In this document: positions 37,054-45,573 of the stretch, piece by piece | Numbering within the stretch: the stretch's first letter is position 1 | Layout: every line of letters starts with the position of its first letter | From: Bradyrhizobium sp. STM 3843 | GTDB lineage: Bacteria; Pseudomonadota; Alphaproteobacteria; Rhizobiales; Xanthobacteraceae | Direction of reading: 5' to 3' | DNA length: 49,014 bases | Assembly (NCBI RefSeq): GCF_000239815.1 | Contig: NZ_CAFK01000040.1 | Coordinates: 1-49,014 of the forward strand | Made by a program: the position numbers and the translations under genes | The notes under the pieces: model-generated | What the model was told of the DNA's origin: nothing | Database searches by the model: none | The model's input: only the letters and a program-made list of their open reading frames with translations

Positions 37054-38652
37054 CTACCGATTCGTCCCGACAGTCACATCTCGTTGCAAGTAAGCCTTGG
37101 CCTCGCGGATTTCTGGCCGCTCAGCATCGGCGTTCTTGGCCAGCTCCACGAGCTTGCCGAAATATTCGACTGCCTTCTGATGGTTGCCCAAGCCATCCGC
37201 TGCCCGGGCGGCTCCCCAGAAGCCGCGGAAGCGGTTGGGGGTTTGCTTGAGCGCGGTCTCGAATTCGCTCAGTGCCGCCGCGGGCTGCCCGATTTCGAGC
37301 AGCATTTCCCCGAGCAGTTCGCGGAACGGAAAGAGGCGGTTTTCCATCGCCACGTGTTTGAGGCTGCCGTCCTCGCTGTCGGCGGCTGCGCGCATATATC
37401 GTAACGCCCGATCGCGGTCGCCTTCCTTGAGTGCCACCCACGCCGAAACGGCAAGCATCTGCTCTTCCGTGCGGTCGGCCCAGTAGGACTGGTCGGCACC
37501 CTGCAGGGTCGTGCGCAACACCTTCATCGCGTCGATCTCTTCCCTGGCGCCGGCGAGATCGCCGGTACGCGCCATGCCGAGCCCGCGCGTGAAGCGGATC
37601 AGAGAATCCGCCATGGGATATTTGGTCGGAATCATCGGCAGCGCAGCAGCGCCGGCCCAATCTGCCCGCTCCAAGACATAGCGGGCCGGCATAGCGGCCT
37701 TGGCGGTGAAATTGACGAAGTTGATCGGTCGATCGCCGCGATCGGCGGTGGCAAGTGATTTCCTGATCATCGCATCAGCCTTGGCATCCTGCGCGAGCTG
37801 CAGATACGCATAGACGGTAAAATCTGACGCGTGATAGTAGTCGGGCTGGATCTCAAGCGCTGAAGCGTTCGAAGCGATGGATTCTTCCCAGAGCCCGACC
37901 ATGGAATAGATGTGTGACGGCATGTGCCGCGCATGCGGCACGGCCGGCGCAATGCCGGCATAGCGCCGCGCCGACGCGACTCCCTTTTCGGCAAGCGGCG
38001 CAAAGTCGTAGGCGTGAATGAGGTAGTGCGTCACGCCCGGATGCTGCGGGTTCTGCTCGAAGAGCTTTTCCAGGAGTGCTGCGGATTTGAGCTGCTGGGC
38101 GTAGGTGAGGTCGCTCTTCGGTGCCGAGGCTTGCAGCGTCAGCGCGTAGTAAGCCTGCACCTCGTAGTCGTCAGGATAGGTTTGCGCCATTCGCTCCATC
38201 GCGGCATTGTAGGCCGCCAATCGGGCATCCACCGGTCTGTTGTCATAATCGCGGAAATAAGCACTCAGTGCCTCGATCCAGTCGCGCTCGCGTTGGGTCT
38301 TCGGCCCCGCAGTCCGTGCTTTTTCAAGGGCCTCCCAAGCCGCCTGCGCCTCCGCGCGCGTCGGCGTGGTTGCCAGCGTGTTGCCGAGGAGGTCCATCGC
38401 CACACCCCAATATGCCATGGCACAGTCGGGATCCTGCTGCAGTATGGCTTCGAACTTCCGGCGGGCGATCAGGAACCAATACGAATGCAGCATGGCAACG
38501 CCGCGGTCGAACTCGGCCTGCACATCGGGGGCACAGGATGTCGGGAAGCTCACTTTGCCGAGTTGCTGGTCCTGCTGGCCGAACGAGCCGCTTGCCACGG
38601 CTGCGGTGATCAGGCCGGCTGCAAACAATGTTCGTGTCGAGTGAGTGCTCAT
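37054..38652 (-). CDS. Exported TPR-repeat protein (532 aa)
   Basis: A Sec-type signal peptide (TRTLFAAGLITAAVASGSFGQ) is followed by a helical-repeat protein. TPR-like units are visible at both ends (ARRKFEAILQQDPDCAMAYW near residue 65, and AALSEFETALKQTPNRFRGF near 475). The central part carries an unusual conserved His-rich pattern, THYLIHAYD and PHARHMPSHIY, as found in a family of bacterial exported TPR proteins of unknown role. It lies directly upstream of the smaller TPR protein. The His cluster could be a metal or cofactor site; that is only a suggestion. Confidence 0.85.
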   Translation of the reverse strand: MSTHSTRTLFAAGLITAAVASGSFGQQDQQLGKVSFPTSCAPDVQAEFDRGVAMLHSYWFLIARRKFEAILQQDPDCAMAYWGVAMDLLGNTLATTPTRAEAQAAWEALEKARTAGPKTQRERDWIEALSAYFRDYDNRPVDARLAAYNAAMERMAQTYPDDYEVQAYYALTLQASAPKSDLTYAQQLKSAALLEKLFEQNPQHPGVTHYLIHAYDFAPLAEKGVASARRYAGIAPAVPHARHMPSHIYSMVGLWEESIASNASALEIQPDYYHASDFTVYAYLQLAQDAKADAMIRKSLATADRGDRPINFVNFTAKAAMPARYVLERADWAGAAALPMIPTKYPMADSLIRFTRGLGMARTGDLAGAREEIDAMKVLRTTLQGADQSYWADRTEEQMLAVSAWVALKEGDRDRALRYMRAAADSEDGSLKHVAMENRLFPFRELLGEMLLEIGQPAAALSEFETALKQTPNRFRGFWGAARAADGLGNHQKAVEYFGKLVELAKNADAERPEIREAKAYLQRDVTVGTNR

Positions 38653-39007
38653 AGTAACTCCCCCTCAAAATTGCCAGCGATAGCCTCCGTCCCGAAAACA
38701 ATGAAAATCCACTTCCTCGCCCGTGCTGATGCTGCTCATCGATTTCGGGCAACGTCCGGCTGGCAGCTCGCCCCGAATATTACGCCAACCCAAATCCCGG
38801 AAAGAGCAGTAAGGCTTCCATACTTCGCCCAGACTTGGCCAGGGCTGCCGATTTTCGTGCTGCAGCAAGGTGGCAGCTATCCGGGGTACAAACGGCCGTG
38901 GCGCGTCAAAATGGTCCGGAGAGCAGCTCGTGCCCCAATGCGGGCATTTGGGCTGCAATGCTCGCGCTTAGCCGACAATTCCCGACCAATTTTCGAGGGC
39001 ATCGAAC
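38653..39007. other. Gene-free stretch, 355 bases
   Basis: Between the starts and ends of two minus-strand genes. Open frames exist on both strands, but none has a ribosome-binding site or recognisable sequence. It presumably carries the promoter of the TPR pair near its left end. No repeat or hairpin was noted. Confidence 0.5.
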
Positions 39008-39871
39008 CTAGCCAGATCCGCCGTGACGGCGCTGATAGCGGCTCGTCGCCGGCCACGGCCAGGCGGCAAGTGTCGACCGATCCGGCTCGAAGATTTCGAC
39101 CTTGAGCGGGTAGCATGCTGCAGCGTCGCTCGAATGCGTCGCGCTGCAGTCGCCGCCGGGACAGGCCGACAGCGCGCCGAGCAGATCGATCTCGGCCAGG
39201 AACTCGATGAAGTCGCCGGGGCGGACCGGGCTCGCCTTCATGAAATATTGGTGCGTGTCCGCCGTGAAGCCGGTGCACATGAAGACGTTGAGCACGTCGT
39301 GGACGTGGTGCTCCACCGTGTCAGGCGCGGCCTTCAACTCCGCACCGAGCGCGCGGGCGAGGTTGGAATGGCAGCAGAAATCATAGGCGCGGCCGTTCAA
39401 CAGCATGTTGGTGTAGGGATCGCAGCGCGTGCCGATCACGTCATGCACGCCGGCACCATCGGCGTCCCAGCCATACCAGCCGAGCGTGTCATGGCTGATG
39501 GTCGCCATCGGCCTGAGATAAGGCATGCTGCTCCAGAGCCGGTCGCCGGTGCTGACATGGGTGGCGTGCAGCGCCCGGGTCTTGCCGCTGAAGAAGCGCT
39601 CGGCGAGATCGTCGGCGTTCCAGAGATTGAGATCGCCGACCTGCGGGCCTTCGATGCTGATGATGCGGAAGAACTGGCCGCGTGAGACGCGAAACGACCG
39701 CGCATCGCGCGGCGGCACCACGATCTCGTCGGTCTTCACCAGTGTCGCGCGCGCGGCCTCCAGCACGGCCATGTCGGGCCGCGGCATCGCGCCGGCGGGA
39801 TAGACGATCGCGGGCTTGGCCGCACGGCGTGCGGTGGCGTCGATGGGTTCAGCCGTGACATTGGGCGACAT
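39008..39871 (-). CDS. DUF1989 / urea carboxylase-associated family protein
   Basis: This is a 287-residue cytoplasmic protein of the DUF1989 family, often annotated as urea carboxylase-associated or aminomethyltransferase-like. Characteristic parts are SRGQFFRIISIEGPQVGDLNLWN, THVSTGDRLWSSMPYLRPM, TRCDPYTNMLLNG, CHSNLARAL and VLNVFMCTGFT. Four conserved Cys/His positions in these motifs suggest a metal site. No urea carboxylase, allophanate hydrolase or transporter is nearby, so it appears as an orphan. The start at 39871 matches the family N-terminus; the frame continues to 39985 without support. Confidence 0.88.
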   Translation of the reverse strand: MSPNVTAEPIDATARRAAKPAIVYPAGAMPRPDMAVLEAARATLVKTDEIVVPPRDARSFRVSRGQFFRIISIEGPQVGDLNLWNADDLAERFFSGKTRALHATHVSTGDRLWSSMPYLRPMATISHDTLGWYGWDADGAGVHDVIGTRCDPYTNMLLNGRAYDFCCHSNLARALGAELKAAPDTVEHHVHDVLNVFMCTGFTADTHQYFMKASPVRPGDFIEFLAEIDLLGALSACPGGDCSATHSSDAAACYPLKVEIFEPDRSTLAAWPWPATSRYQRRHGGSG

Positions 39872-39994
39872 CGTTCGAACTCGGGTCAATGCGGAGGGGG
39901 CAGTGTGAGGACTGATAGCCTGTGACCGAGGCTTGGCGACTGATTTCGACCAAGTCAACCAGTTCGCCGGCAAGACCATGCGCAACTGAGAATG

Positions 39995-40813
39995 TTATCC
40001 CTGAATATCCGCCGAGTGCGCGCCATCAAACAGATTTCCGATCACCTCAATGTCGTGACCGCCGAACATCTCATCGTCATGGCAGGAGAATTCGAAACGG
40101 CCGGTCTGATAGAGGACGATCCCTTGTGGTGTGATCCTGTCGAAGAACTCTTCGGCGGTGACCTCCTCCTCGTCATCCGCAAGCCAGTTCTCATTCTTGA
40201 GGTCAAGCAGGCTTGTCACCGCGCACGCGCGGACAGCCTGGTCCCATTTGGCCTGAGAGTCCCACAATGCGTGCGCCAACGCGATCAGCCGCTCGACATT
40301 GTCGCATCCGGACATCGACAGGCGCAAGACGACCTCGTTCGATATCCAGGTCGCAGTGGTCTCGAACCAGTTGACCCGGCGATCCAGGGTGAACAGGCCG
40401 AACCTGTCGTCGTTGACCCTGACGGGCCGGCCCAGCGCCTCCGCTCGGCTCGTGAGGTCGGCATCGCCGTCATACATCACCGCGACGATGTCGACGAATT
40501 CGCCTTGCGGCGTTCCAAACGCGCTTTCGTCCGCGACCCGCGCGCGAATGCGCACGACGTCGAACGCCTTGACCCGCATCAGGGACGAACGACGTGTCGC
40601 CTCACTGACGGCACCACGGATCGTGAGCTTACGGTCCTGGATCGCGCCACCCTCATATCGCCAGGGCTCGAGGGTGAACATCAAGTTGTGCGCGCGACCG
40701 GGGATTTCCGCCCCCCAGGCCCCGAGCGGGCCGACCACGCCGACGATGTCGGTGATCTCCCGGTGTTTGAGTTGCGCGAGCAGCTCGACGAGATTCTTCG
40801 GTCCATCGGCCAT
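39995..40813 (-). CDS. Conserved hypothetical protein, possibly DUF2262-like (272 aa)
   Basis: This is a soluble protein of 272 residues with no signal peptide or membrane segments. The first 120 residues are beta-rich (DIVGVVGPLGAWGAEIPGRA, then AHNLMFTLEPWRYEG), and the second half includes LGRPVRVNDDRFGLFTLDRR and NWFETTATWISNEVVLRLSM, ending with an acidic segment, DLKNENWLADDEEE, before a beta-rich tail. The Trp-Phe-rich central part and the acidic motif recall the DUF2262 family, but the match is from memory and uncertain. It stands alone on the minus strand beside the DUF1989 gene. Confidence 0.75.
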   Translation of the reverse strand: MADGPKNLVELLAQLKHREITDIVGVVGPLGAWGAEIPGRAHNLMFTLEPWRYEGGAIQDRKLTIRGAVSEATRRSSLMRVKAFDVVRIRARVADESAFGTPQGEFVDIVAVMYDGDADLTSRAEALGRPVRVNDDRFGLFTLDRRVNWFETTATWISNEVVLRLSMSGCDNVERLIALAHALWDSQAKWDQAVRACAVTSLLDLKNENWLADDEEEVTAEEFFDRITPQGIVLYQTGRFEFSCHDDEMFGGHDIEVIGNLFDGAHSADIQG

Positions 40814-41197
40814 GTTCAGCGCCCGTGAGGTTCGCGGCAGGCCAGGGCATTCTTGCGGAGAGGAATGCCGGCGTTACGCGAAAAAATGACGGCATCGAAT
40901 CTAGAGCGCTTCGCTGCCCAGGTCTACGAGTGGAGCGTAGACTTCCGCAGGCCTGACGTTCGGGTGTGGCCTGCTGGAGACTGCCCGCAAATTCGGAAGC
41001 AGTCCGGTTGTTTTCACATCATCAGCGTACTGCCAAATGAACCGCATCACCCCAAACCGGAGGTTGTTGCGTCCCCGGAGCACGTCTTTGTGTCACATTC
41101 GGGGCTTACGACAGAACGAAAAGCCTAAGGCGCGTCGCCAGCGATTCAGAATCTGCGTTTGACGCGCGATGAACGAGGGACAGGGGGTCTTCGAAAA
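40814..41197. other. Gene-free stretch, 384 bases
   Basis: A divergent intergenic region. It holds the promoters of the genes on either side, presumably, but no clear -35/-10 pair, hairpin or repeat was found. A small open frame near 40853-41128 has no ribosome-binding site and unusual composition and is not taken as a gene. Confidence 0.5.
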
Positions 41198-42613
41198 ATG
41201 GGTCAGCCCTTGCTGACATTCCTGCTGACGTTCCTGGTGTTGTGGGTGGGCTTGTTCCTGCTTGGGCTCGCTATCGGCACCCTGTCGTACAAAGCTGGAC
41301 GGGTGCTGTGGGCAAGGGGCGGCTCAATCCCGATCCGCCGCATTGTGATCGGCCGCGGACCGGTCGTGGCGCGCGGGCGCTTCGGCGACATGCGGGTGGA
41401 GCTGCGCCTCGTACCGACAGGCATGGTCGTGATTTGCGCCGAGCTGGCCAGTGCTCCGAAACGCTCGGCCGTGCTGCTTTATCTTCTCAGCGGCGTGATC
41501 GGAAACGTTGTTCTGATCGGCCTCATCATCGGGCTCCATCGCGCAGCCATCGCACCGCCCATCCTGCACGATCCCGTTGGAATGCCGCTGCTCGTCCCGC
41601 AAGCCAGCATTCTCATCTTCGCGCAACTCATGGCGATCGGCGTCAGCCTGGCGGAGCCGTTCGTCTATGCGCGATCGCGCCTGATCATGACCTATCGCGC
41701 GGGTACGACGCGACCGCCGATAAGCACGCGGTCATGGGCTTTCGTGCGTATCCTATACCGAGTTGCTGTCCATCAACGACTGGGCAATCAAGACGCCCGC
41801 CGCATGGCGTGGGCGGCAGTGCGGCGAGAGCTTGCGCAGGGCGATTTGACGCCCGAAGAGGAGATGTACGCGCTCGACTGGATCATCACCAACTGGCTGA
41901 TGACCGATAGGCTCATCGCTGCCAGACCGATCTTAGCCGATCGCGGCCTTCGCCCGAACATCGACGAGTGGTCCGATCGGGCGATGCGGCTCGGCCCCAA
42001 GATCAAGACCCTCGTCGCGAGCCGCGGAGCCGCGCTGGTCGAGCTCGGTCGCTATGTCGAGGGAAAAGCCTTGCTGCAAAGCGGAGTGTCCATCAAAGGG
42101 GCGCCCCTGGCGGACACTCTCCTGAACCGGATCTGCCTGGCCCGCGCCGAGCACGCTTTGGGCAACGCGGCCGCTGCCCACAGATGGATGAGACAGGCAC
42201 AGGCGATCGTCCGGGCCGAGACCCGTCCCCCGCTGTCGGCGGTCTGGTTGCGACTGATCCATCGTGCGGAATGCGAGATGCGGTCTCGCCGTTCCCGTCG
42301 CCAACATCAATATGGTCGCCGCGCGCTGAAAGCGCATGCAAAGCTACCTCTGCTCGGACTTCGGGCCTTTCGTGCAGATCAGCCCACCCCCATATCCCCT
42401 TGCTCGCCTCGCTCCCTCGTTGTCACGTTCGTTGCCATCTTATTCGGATTGGCGATCAGCCTCGTGCTGGCCGTGGCGACTGTGCCCGAGCCCGATCGAA
42501 ACGCGATGCGCAGCACCGCCCCGGCCGTTGCGCGCTTCTTGTCGAGCGGGCTCAGGGGATCCTCGTCGGGCCGTTTTTCTAACATAGATCAGATCACCCG
42601 GTTCCGCCCTTGA
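41198..42613 (+). CDS. Membrane protein with a degenerate M50 (site-2 protease-like) domain
   Basis: The protein is 471 residues from ATG 41198 (CAGGGGG 11 bases upstream). The first helix runs into YKAGR at 31-35, then ARGGSIPIRRIVIGRGP (39-55), which aligns without gaps to ARWAGVKVLTFSLGFGP just after the HELGH of the RseP in this window, and a later LRLVPTG matches the ISAIPLGG strand. The zinc-binding HExxH is therefore replaced by YKAGR, and no LDG motif is seen. Two more helices follow near 98-120 and 140-165, then a cytosolic helical-repeat-like region (about 190-370), and a last membrane helix near 410. It looks like a catalytically dead relative of intramembrane proteases. Confidence 0.75.
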   Translation: MGQPLLTFLLTFLVLWVGLFLLGLAIGTLSYKAGRVLWARGGSIPIRRIVIGRGPVVARGRFGDMRVELRLVPTGMVVICAELASAPKRSAVLLYLLSGVIGNVVLIGLIIGLHRAAIAPPILHDPVGMPLLVPQASILIFAQLMAIGVSLAEPFVYARSRLIMTYRAGTTRPPISTRSWAFVRILYRVAVHQRLGNQDARRMAWAAVRRELAQGDLTPEEEMYALDWIITNWLMTDRLIAARPILADRGLRPNIDEWSDRAMRLGPKIKTLVASRGAALVELGRYVEGKALLQSGVSIKGAPLADTLLNRICLARAEHALGNAAAAHRWMRQAQAIVRAETRPPLSAVWLRLIHRAECEMRSRRSRRQHQYGRRALKAHAKLPLLGLRAFRADQPTPISPCSPRSLVVTFVAILFGLAISLVLAVATVPEPDRNAMRSTAPAVARFLSSGLRGSSSGRFSNIDQITRFRP

Positions 42614-42863
42614 ATATACTCGGCGCAGCAATATTGCGGGCATGGAAGCTTCCTCATACTTGCAAGCTCACAAGACCAAAAGACAACATAGCGGCAGATA
42701 ACAGTCGGCGACTTCGGGACTCATTGGCGCCGGGCAGGGGCCATTGCGGCCTCGACCTCACGGCTCTGACTCATCCGCTTGCTCAGCGGACGCTGCTCGC
42801 TGACATTGACGTTCAAAACGTGAGGCAAATAAGCTCAGCTTCGCCCATTGGGACAGGACCGCC

Positions 42864-43388
42864 ATGATGCGCAAAACCAAGCTTTCGATCGCGATAGCCA
42901 CGGCAGCGCTCGGCGCCGCGGCCGCTTACGCCGAGGACAAATACGCCTTGAAATCGCCGGACGGCGTCGCGTTCTCGGACTTCAAAGGATATGAGGACTG
43001 GTCGGTGGTTTCTTCCGCACGGACCGACGAAGTCCTCAAGGTGATCGTCGCCAATCCGACCATGATCGAGGCGTACAAGGCCGGCATTCCGGGTAACGGC
43101 CAGCCTTTCCCGGATGGCGCCAAGATCGCGAAGCTCCAGTGGAAACCGAAGAAGAGCACGGAAGCCCCATTCGCCGTGGATGTGCCTGACGTGTTCACGC
43201 AGGCGTTCGTGATGGAAAAGGACAGCCAGCGATTTCCGAAAAGCGGCGGCTGGGGATACGCGCTGTTCAACTACGATGCCGGATCCGACAGTTTCGCAGC
43301 TGATGCCAGCCCCTCAGATTGCGGACACGCATGCCATGTGGCTGTCAAGGCGAAGGACCACATCTTCCATCCGTACCAGAAGCGTTGA
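42864..43388 (+). CDS. Cytochrome P460-family protein
   Basis: This is an exported 174-residue protein of the cytochrome P460 family, periplasmic haem proteins known in some bacteria to oxidise hydroxylamine or bind NO. The signal peptide is SIAIATAALGAAAAYA. The body has EVLKVIVANPTMIEAYKAG, KIAKLQWKPKKS, QAFVMEKDSQRFPKSGGWGY and FNYDAGSDSF. The haem site is SDCGHACH near residue 155, which is Cys-x3-Cys-His rather than the usual Cys-x2-Cys-His. A cross-linking Lys is common in the family; one candidate lies near here (HVAVKAKDH). The gene is monocistronic. Confidence 0.88.
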   Translation: MMRKTKLSIAIATAALGAAAAYAEDKYALKSPDGVAFSDFKGYEDWSVVSSARTDEVLKVIVANPTMIEAYKAGIPGNGQPFPDGAKIAKLQWKPKKSTEAPFAVDVPDVFTQAFVMEKDSQRFPKSGGWGYALFNYDAGSDSFAADASPSDCGHACHVAVKAKDHIFHPYQKR

Positions 43389-43612
43389 GCGGCGCACGCT
43401 GTCGATAGCGGGTGCGCAGCCTCTCACTGGTGAGTCCGGATCGCCTCGAGCTGGCCACATGCGTAAAGTCACCGCCGTCCGCTCCTGTGGATCGAGCGGA
43501 CGCGCTTCTTTGTTGCTGGCGTTGCGGCCTGCACAGCCAAAGCCTCACTGGCGATGCGAGTAAATTCGCGCTACTGGCGAAAGCGCCTTAGCAGGGAATA
43601 AGGTGACAGCTG

Positions 43613-44005
43613 ATGAAGTGTCTTCGGATCTACGCAACCCCGGATGGTGAATCTCACTTCGGTGAAGTGGAAATCCCCATGACGGCGAAGCTGACCGTTG
43701 CTCCTGGTGCCAAGCCGTTTCAAGTGTCCGGGCGCTATCTCGCGTCGAGCATCGCGTTTACTCAGATCCCTGCCGGCATGCGACAGGTTGATTGGCACAC
43801 CGTTCCGGCGCGAATATTGACTGTCAGACTGACCGGGGCGGTCGAATACGAGACGAGCGACGGCGAGGTCCGGCACGTCTCTGCGGGCGAGTTCGTGTTG
43901 GTGGAGGACACACACGGCAAGGGCCATCTGTCTCGTCACTCCCCAGACGCGCAAGCCGTTCTTTGGATCACGCTACCCGACGGCCTCGATTTGCCGCCCG
44001 CATAG
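43613..44005 (+). CDS. Cupin-domain protein
   Basis: This is a 130-residue single-domain cupin. The first cupin strand region (AFTQIPAGMRQVDWHTVPAR) and the second (TGAVEYETSDGEVRHVSAGEFVLVEDTHGKGHLSRH) are visible, with His residues in the second motif suitable for a metal. It is similar in kind to small cupins of unknown substrate found widely in soil bacteria. The start ATG 43613 has AAGGTG upstream. It is flanked by the cytochrome P460 gene and the secreted pair, with no overlap, so joint function is not implied. Confidence 0.85.
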   Translation: MKCLRIYATPDGESHFGEVEIPMTAKLTVAPGAKPFQVSGRYLASSIAFTQIPAGMRQVDWHTVPARILTVRLTGAVEYETSDGEVRHVSAGEFVLVEDTHGKGHLSRHSPDAQAVLWITLPDGLDLPPA

Positions 44006-44404
44006 TTCGCAGGGCGCGTTATCGACCACGCCGCTGAAGTTTGCAGCGGGACCGTAGCGGATCTCCCCGATGCCGCTTGGATGTTCGCCCACAGGGACCG
44101 AACCAGAAGCGAGCCATCCGCGAGCCGAGCGGCCGATTTTGCCTATTAGCGGACATCAATCGCGTGACGTCATCACCGCGAACGATCGCTGACGTCAGCC
44201 TGTTAGTTAGCAAACTATGGCCGCTGTTAACCACGAAACCAGTCAACAGATGAAACATGGTAAAATTTGAGATAAATTTTAGTCATTGAAGAGTTCACCG
44301 ACGCATTGCGTCCCGTGAACAAGCAAGAATAGCTTTTTCTTCTTCGTGTTCCCGTCGGCGGACGGTTGTGAATCTACATTTCACCGGCGCGCGGAGAACT
44401 GCAC
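44006..44404. promoter_or_regulatory. Long upstream region of the secreted pair, with paired palindromes and a hairpin
   Basis: About 400 bases with no gene. Two exact TGACGTCA palindromes lie at 44165-44172 and 44190-44197, 25 bases apart centre to centre. Further down an inverted repeat (44293-44320) combines GTTCAC/GTGAAC outer arms with GACGC/GCGTC inner arms around ATT. AT-rich sequence lies between (44250-44285), unlike the GC-rich surroundings. It is a candidate regulated promoter and structured leader for the next gene. Confidence 0.45.
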
Positions 44405-45160
44405 ATGAAGCAGCTGTTTTTGGCTGCCATCATTGCGATGGCGGCGAGCGAACCTGCATGGGCTCAATCATCGACGGGAACGGGCCTCGGCCTTGCCAAA
44501 TCAGCCTCGAACGCGCAGGCGATATCGGGGCAGGGCGGCACGGGAGTTGGAGTCGCCGCAATCACCACCAACAGCAACGTGCCGGCCGAGCAAACGATCA
44601 AGAGCGTGCCCGGCATTGTCGCACCGGGCTTGGCCGCGGCCGGGCTCGAAACGTGCCTCGGCTCGGTTTCCGGCGGCGGGGCCTTTGTCGGAACCGGATT
44701 TAGCTTCGGCAGCACGATCCCTGATCCCGGCTGCGCGGCGCGGCTCGATGCGCGCACCTTGTGGAGCTTCGGATTGAAGAAGGCGGCGGTTGCGCGGCTC
44801 TGCCTCAACCCAGACATCTATCGCGCAATGCCGGAGGTCTGCGTCAAGTACCTGCCGCCACTGGCGCCGGACTATCGCGCCGCGCCGAAGGTCCCGACCC
44901 GCACCGCGCAGGCGGAAGCGTCCGAGGAGCAGGCCTACACCGGCGGCGACATTTGGCTGGTGGAAGGAGCAACCGGCAAGACCCGTCTCTGCAAGGACTA
45001 CGATGTGACCCAGCAAAGCTGCCGTGTCTGGGCTCACGTCGCTCACCATTCGACGCCGAAGAAGAAGGCGCCAGCGGGTGGTGAAACGTCTCACACGGCG
45101 GCATCTCCAGCCCCGGCATTCGCCGAGGCAGTAACCGAAAAGAAAGGGAAGTCACAATGA
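44405..45160 (+). CDS. Secreted protein of unknown function (251 aa)
   Basis: The signal peptide is MKQLFLAAIIAMAASEPAWA, then a Gly/Ser/Thr-rich stretch (residues 22-75), then an ordered segment with cysteines at about 84, 104, 127 and 142 (LETCLGSVSGGGAFVGTGFS, PDPGCAARLDARTLWSFGLK, VARLCLNPDIYRAMPEVCVK). A second cysteine pair follows (TGKTRLCKDYDVTQQSCRVW), and the tail is Lys/Ala/Pro-rich. Paired cysteines suggest disulfides outside the cytoplasm. The stop overlaps the next gene's start by 4 bases. The family was not recognised. Confidence 0.75.
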   Translation: MKQLFLAAIIAMAASEPAWAQSSTGTGLGLAKSASNAQAISGQGGTGVGVAAITTNSNVPAEQTIKSVPGIVAPGLAAAGLETCLGSVSGGGAFVGTGFSFGSTIPDPGCAARLDARTLWSFGLKKAAVARLCLNPDIYRAMPEVCVKYLPPLAPDYRAAPKVPTRTAQAEASEEQAYTGGDIWLVEGATGKTRLCKDYDVTQQSCRVWAHVAHHSTPKKKAPAGGETSHTAASPAPAFAEAVTEKKGKSQ

Positions 45161-45528
45161 AGAAGCTGTTGATGAGTATTTCGTTCATCGCTCTGGTGGG
45201 AAGCATCTTGCCGGCTGATGCCGGGTCCACGCTCGCCATCGGCGGCGGTGCCAATCTTGGTAATGTGACCACGCTCACCGGTGCTGCAACGTTGGGCAAT
45301 GCCGCAGCTGCCTCGGCGGCCAACGGCATCAATACTTCGGTGGGGAGCGGGGTTGCCGTTGCAACGCCTGCGGGGAGCCTCAGTGCTGGTATTGGCTCCT
45401 CGATTGGTCAGTCAATCGGACAATCCGGTGCAGTCGCCGGTCCGGGTGGTGGCGCGGCCTTGAGCGGCGCTTTGTCCAACAATCACGGGATCGGCGTCGG
45501 CGGAGGCTTCACCAACGTCTTGCCCTAA
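45157..45528 (+). CDS. Secreted glycine/serine-rich low-complexity protein (123 aa)
   Basis: The signal peptide MKKLLMSISFIALVGSILPADA is followed by a 100-residue stretch dominated by Gly, Ala, Ser, Asn and Thr, with imperfect short repeats (GANLGN, ATLGN, SIGQSIGQSG, GIGVGGG). There are no charged residues to speak of and no cysteine. Such sequences form extended or amyloid-like structures in some secreted proteins, but no curlin motif is present. The 4-base overlap (ATGA) with the preceding secreted protein suggests equal expression and a shared structure or complex. A hairpin follows the stop. Confidence 0.75.
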   Translation: MKKLLMSISFIALVGSILPADAGSTLAIGGGANLGNVTTLTGAATLGNAAAASAANGINTSVGSGVAVATPAGSLSAGIGSSIGQSIGQSGAVAGPGGGAALSGALSNNHGIGVGGGFTNVLP

Positions 45529-45538
45529 GACAGACGAT

Positions 45539-45573
45539 AGCAGCATGGTGGCGCACCTCGTCACCATGCTGCT
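45539..45573 (+). terminator. Hairpin after the secreted pair
   Basis: AGCAGCATGGTG (45539-45550) pairs with CACCATGCTGCT (45562-45573), a 12-base-pair perfect stem with an 11-base loop, 10 bases after the stop. No T-run follows, so its efficiency as a terminator is uncertain. Confidence 0.5.

Noticed and set aside
43571..43954. Minus-strand open frame opposite the cupin gene
   Set aside because: The plus-strand frame has a ribosome-binding site and a cupin pattern; the minus frame has neither.
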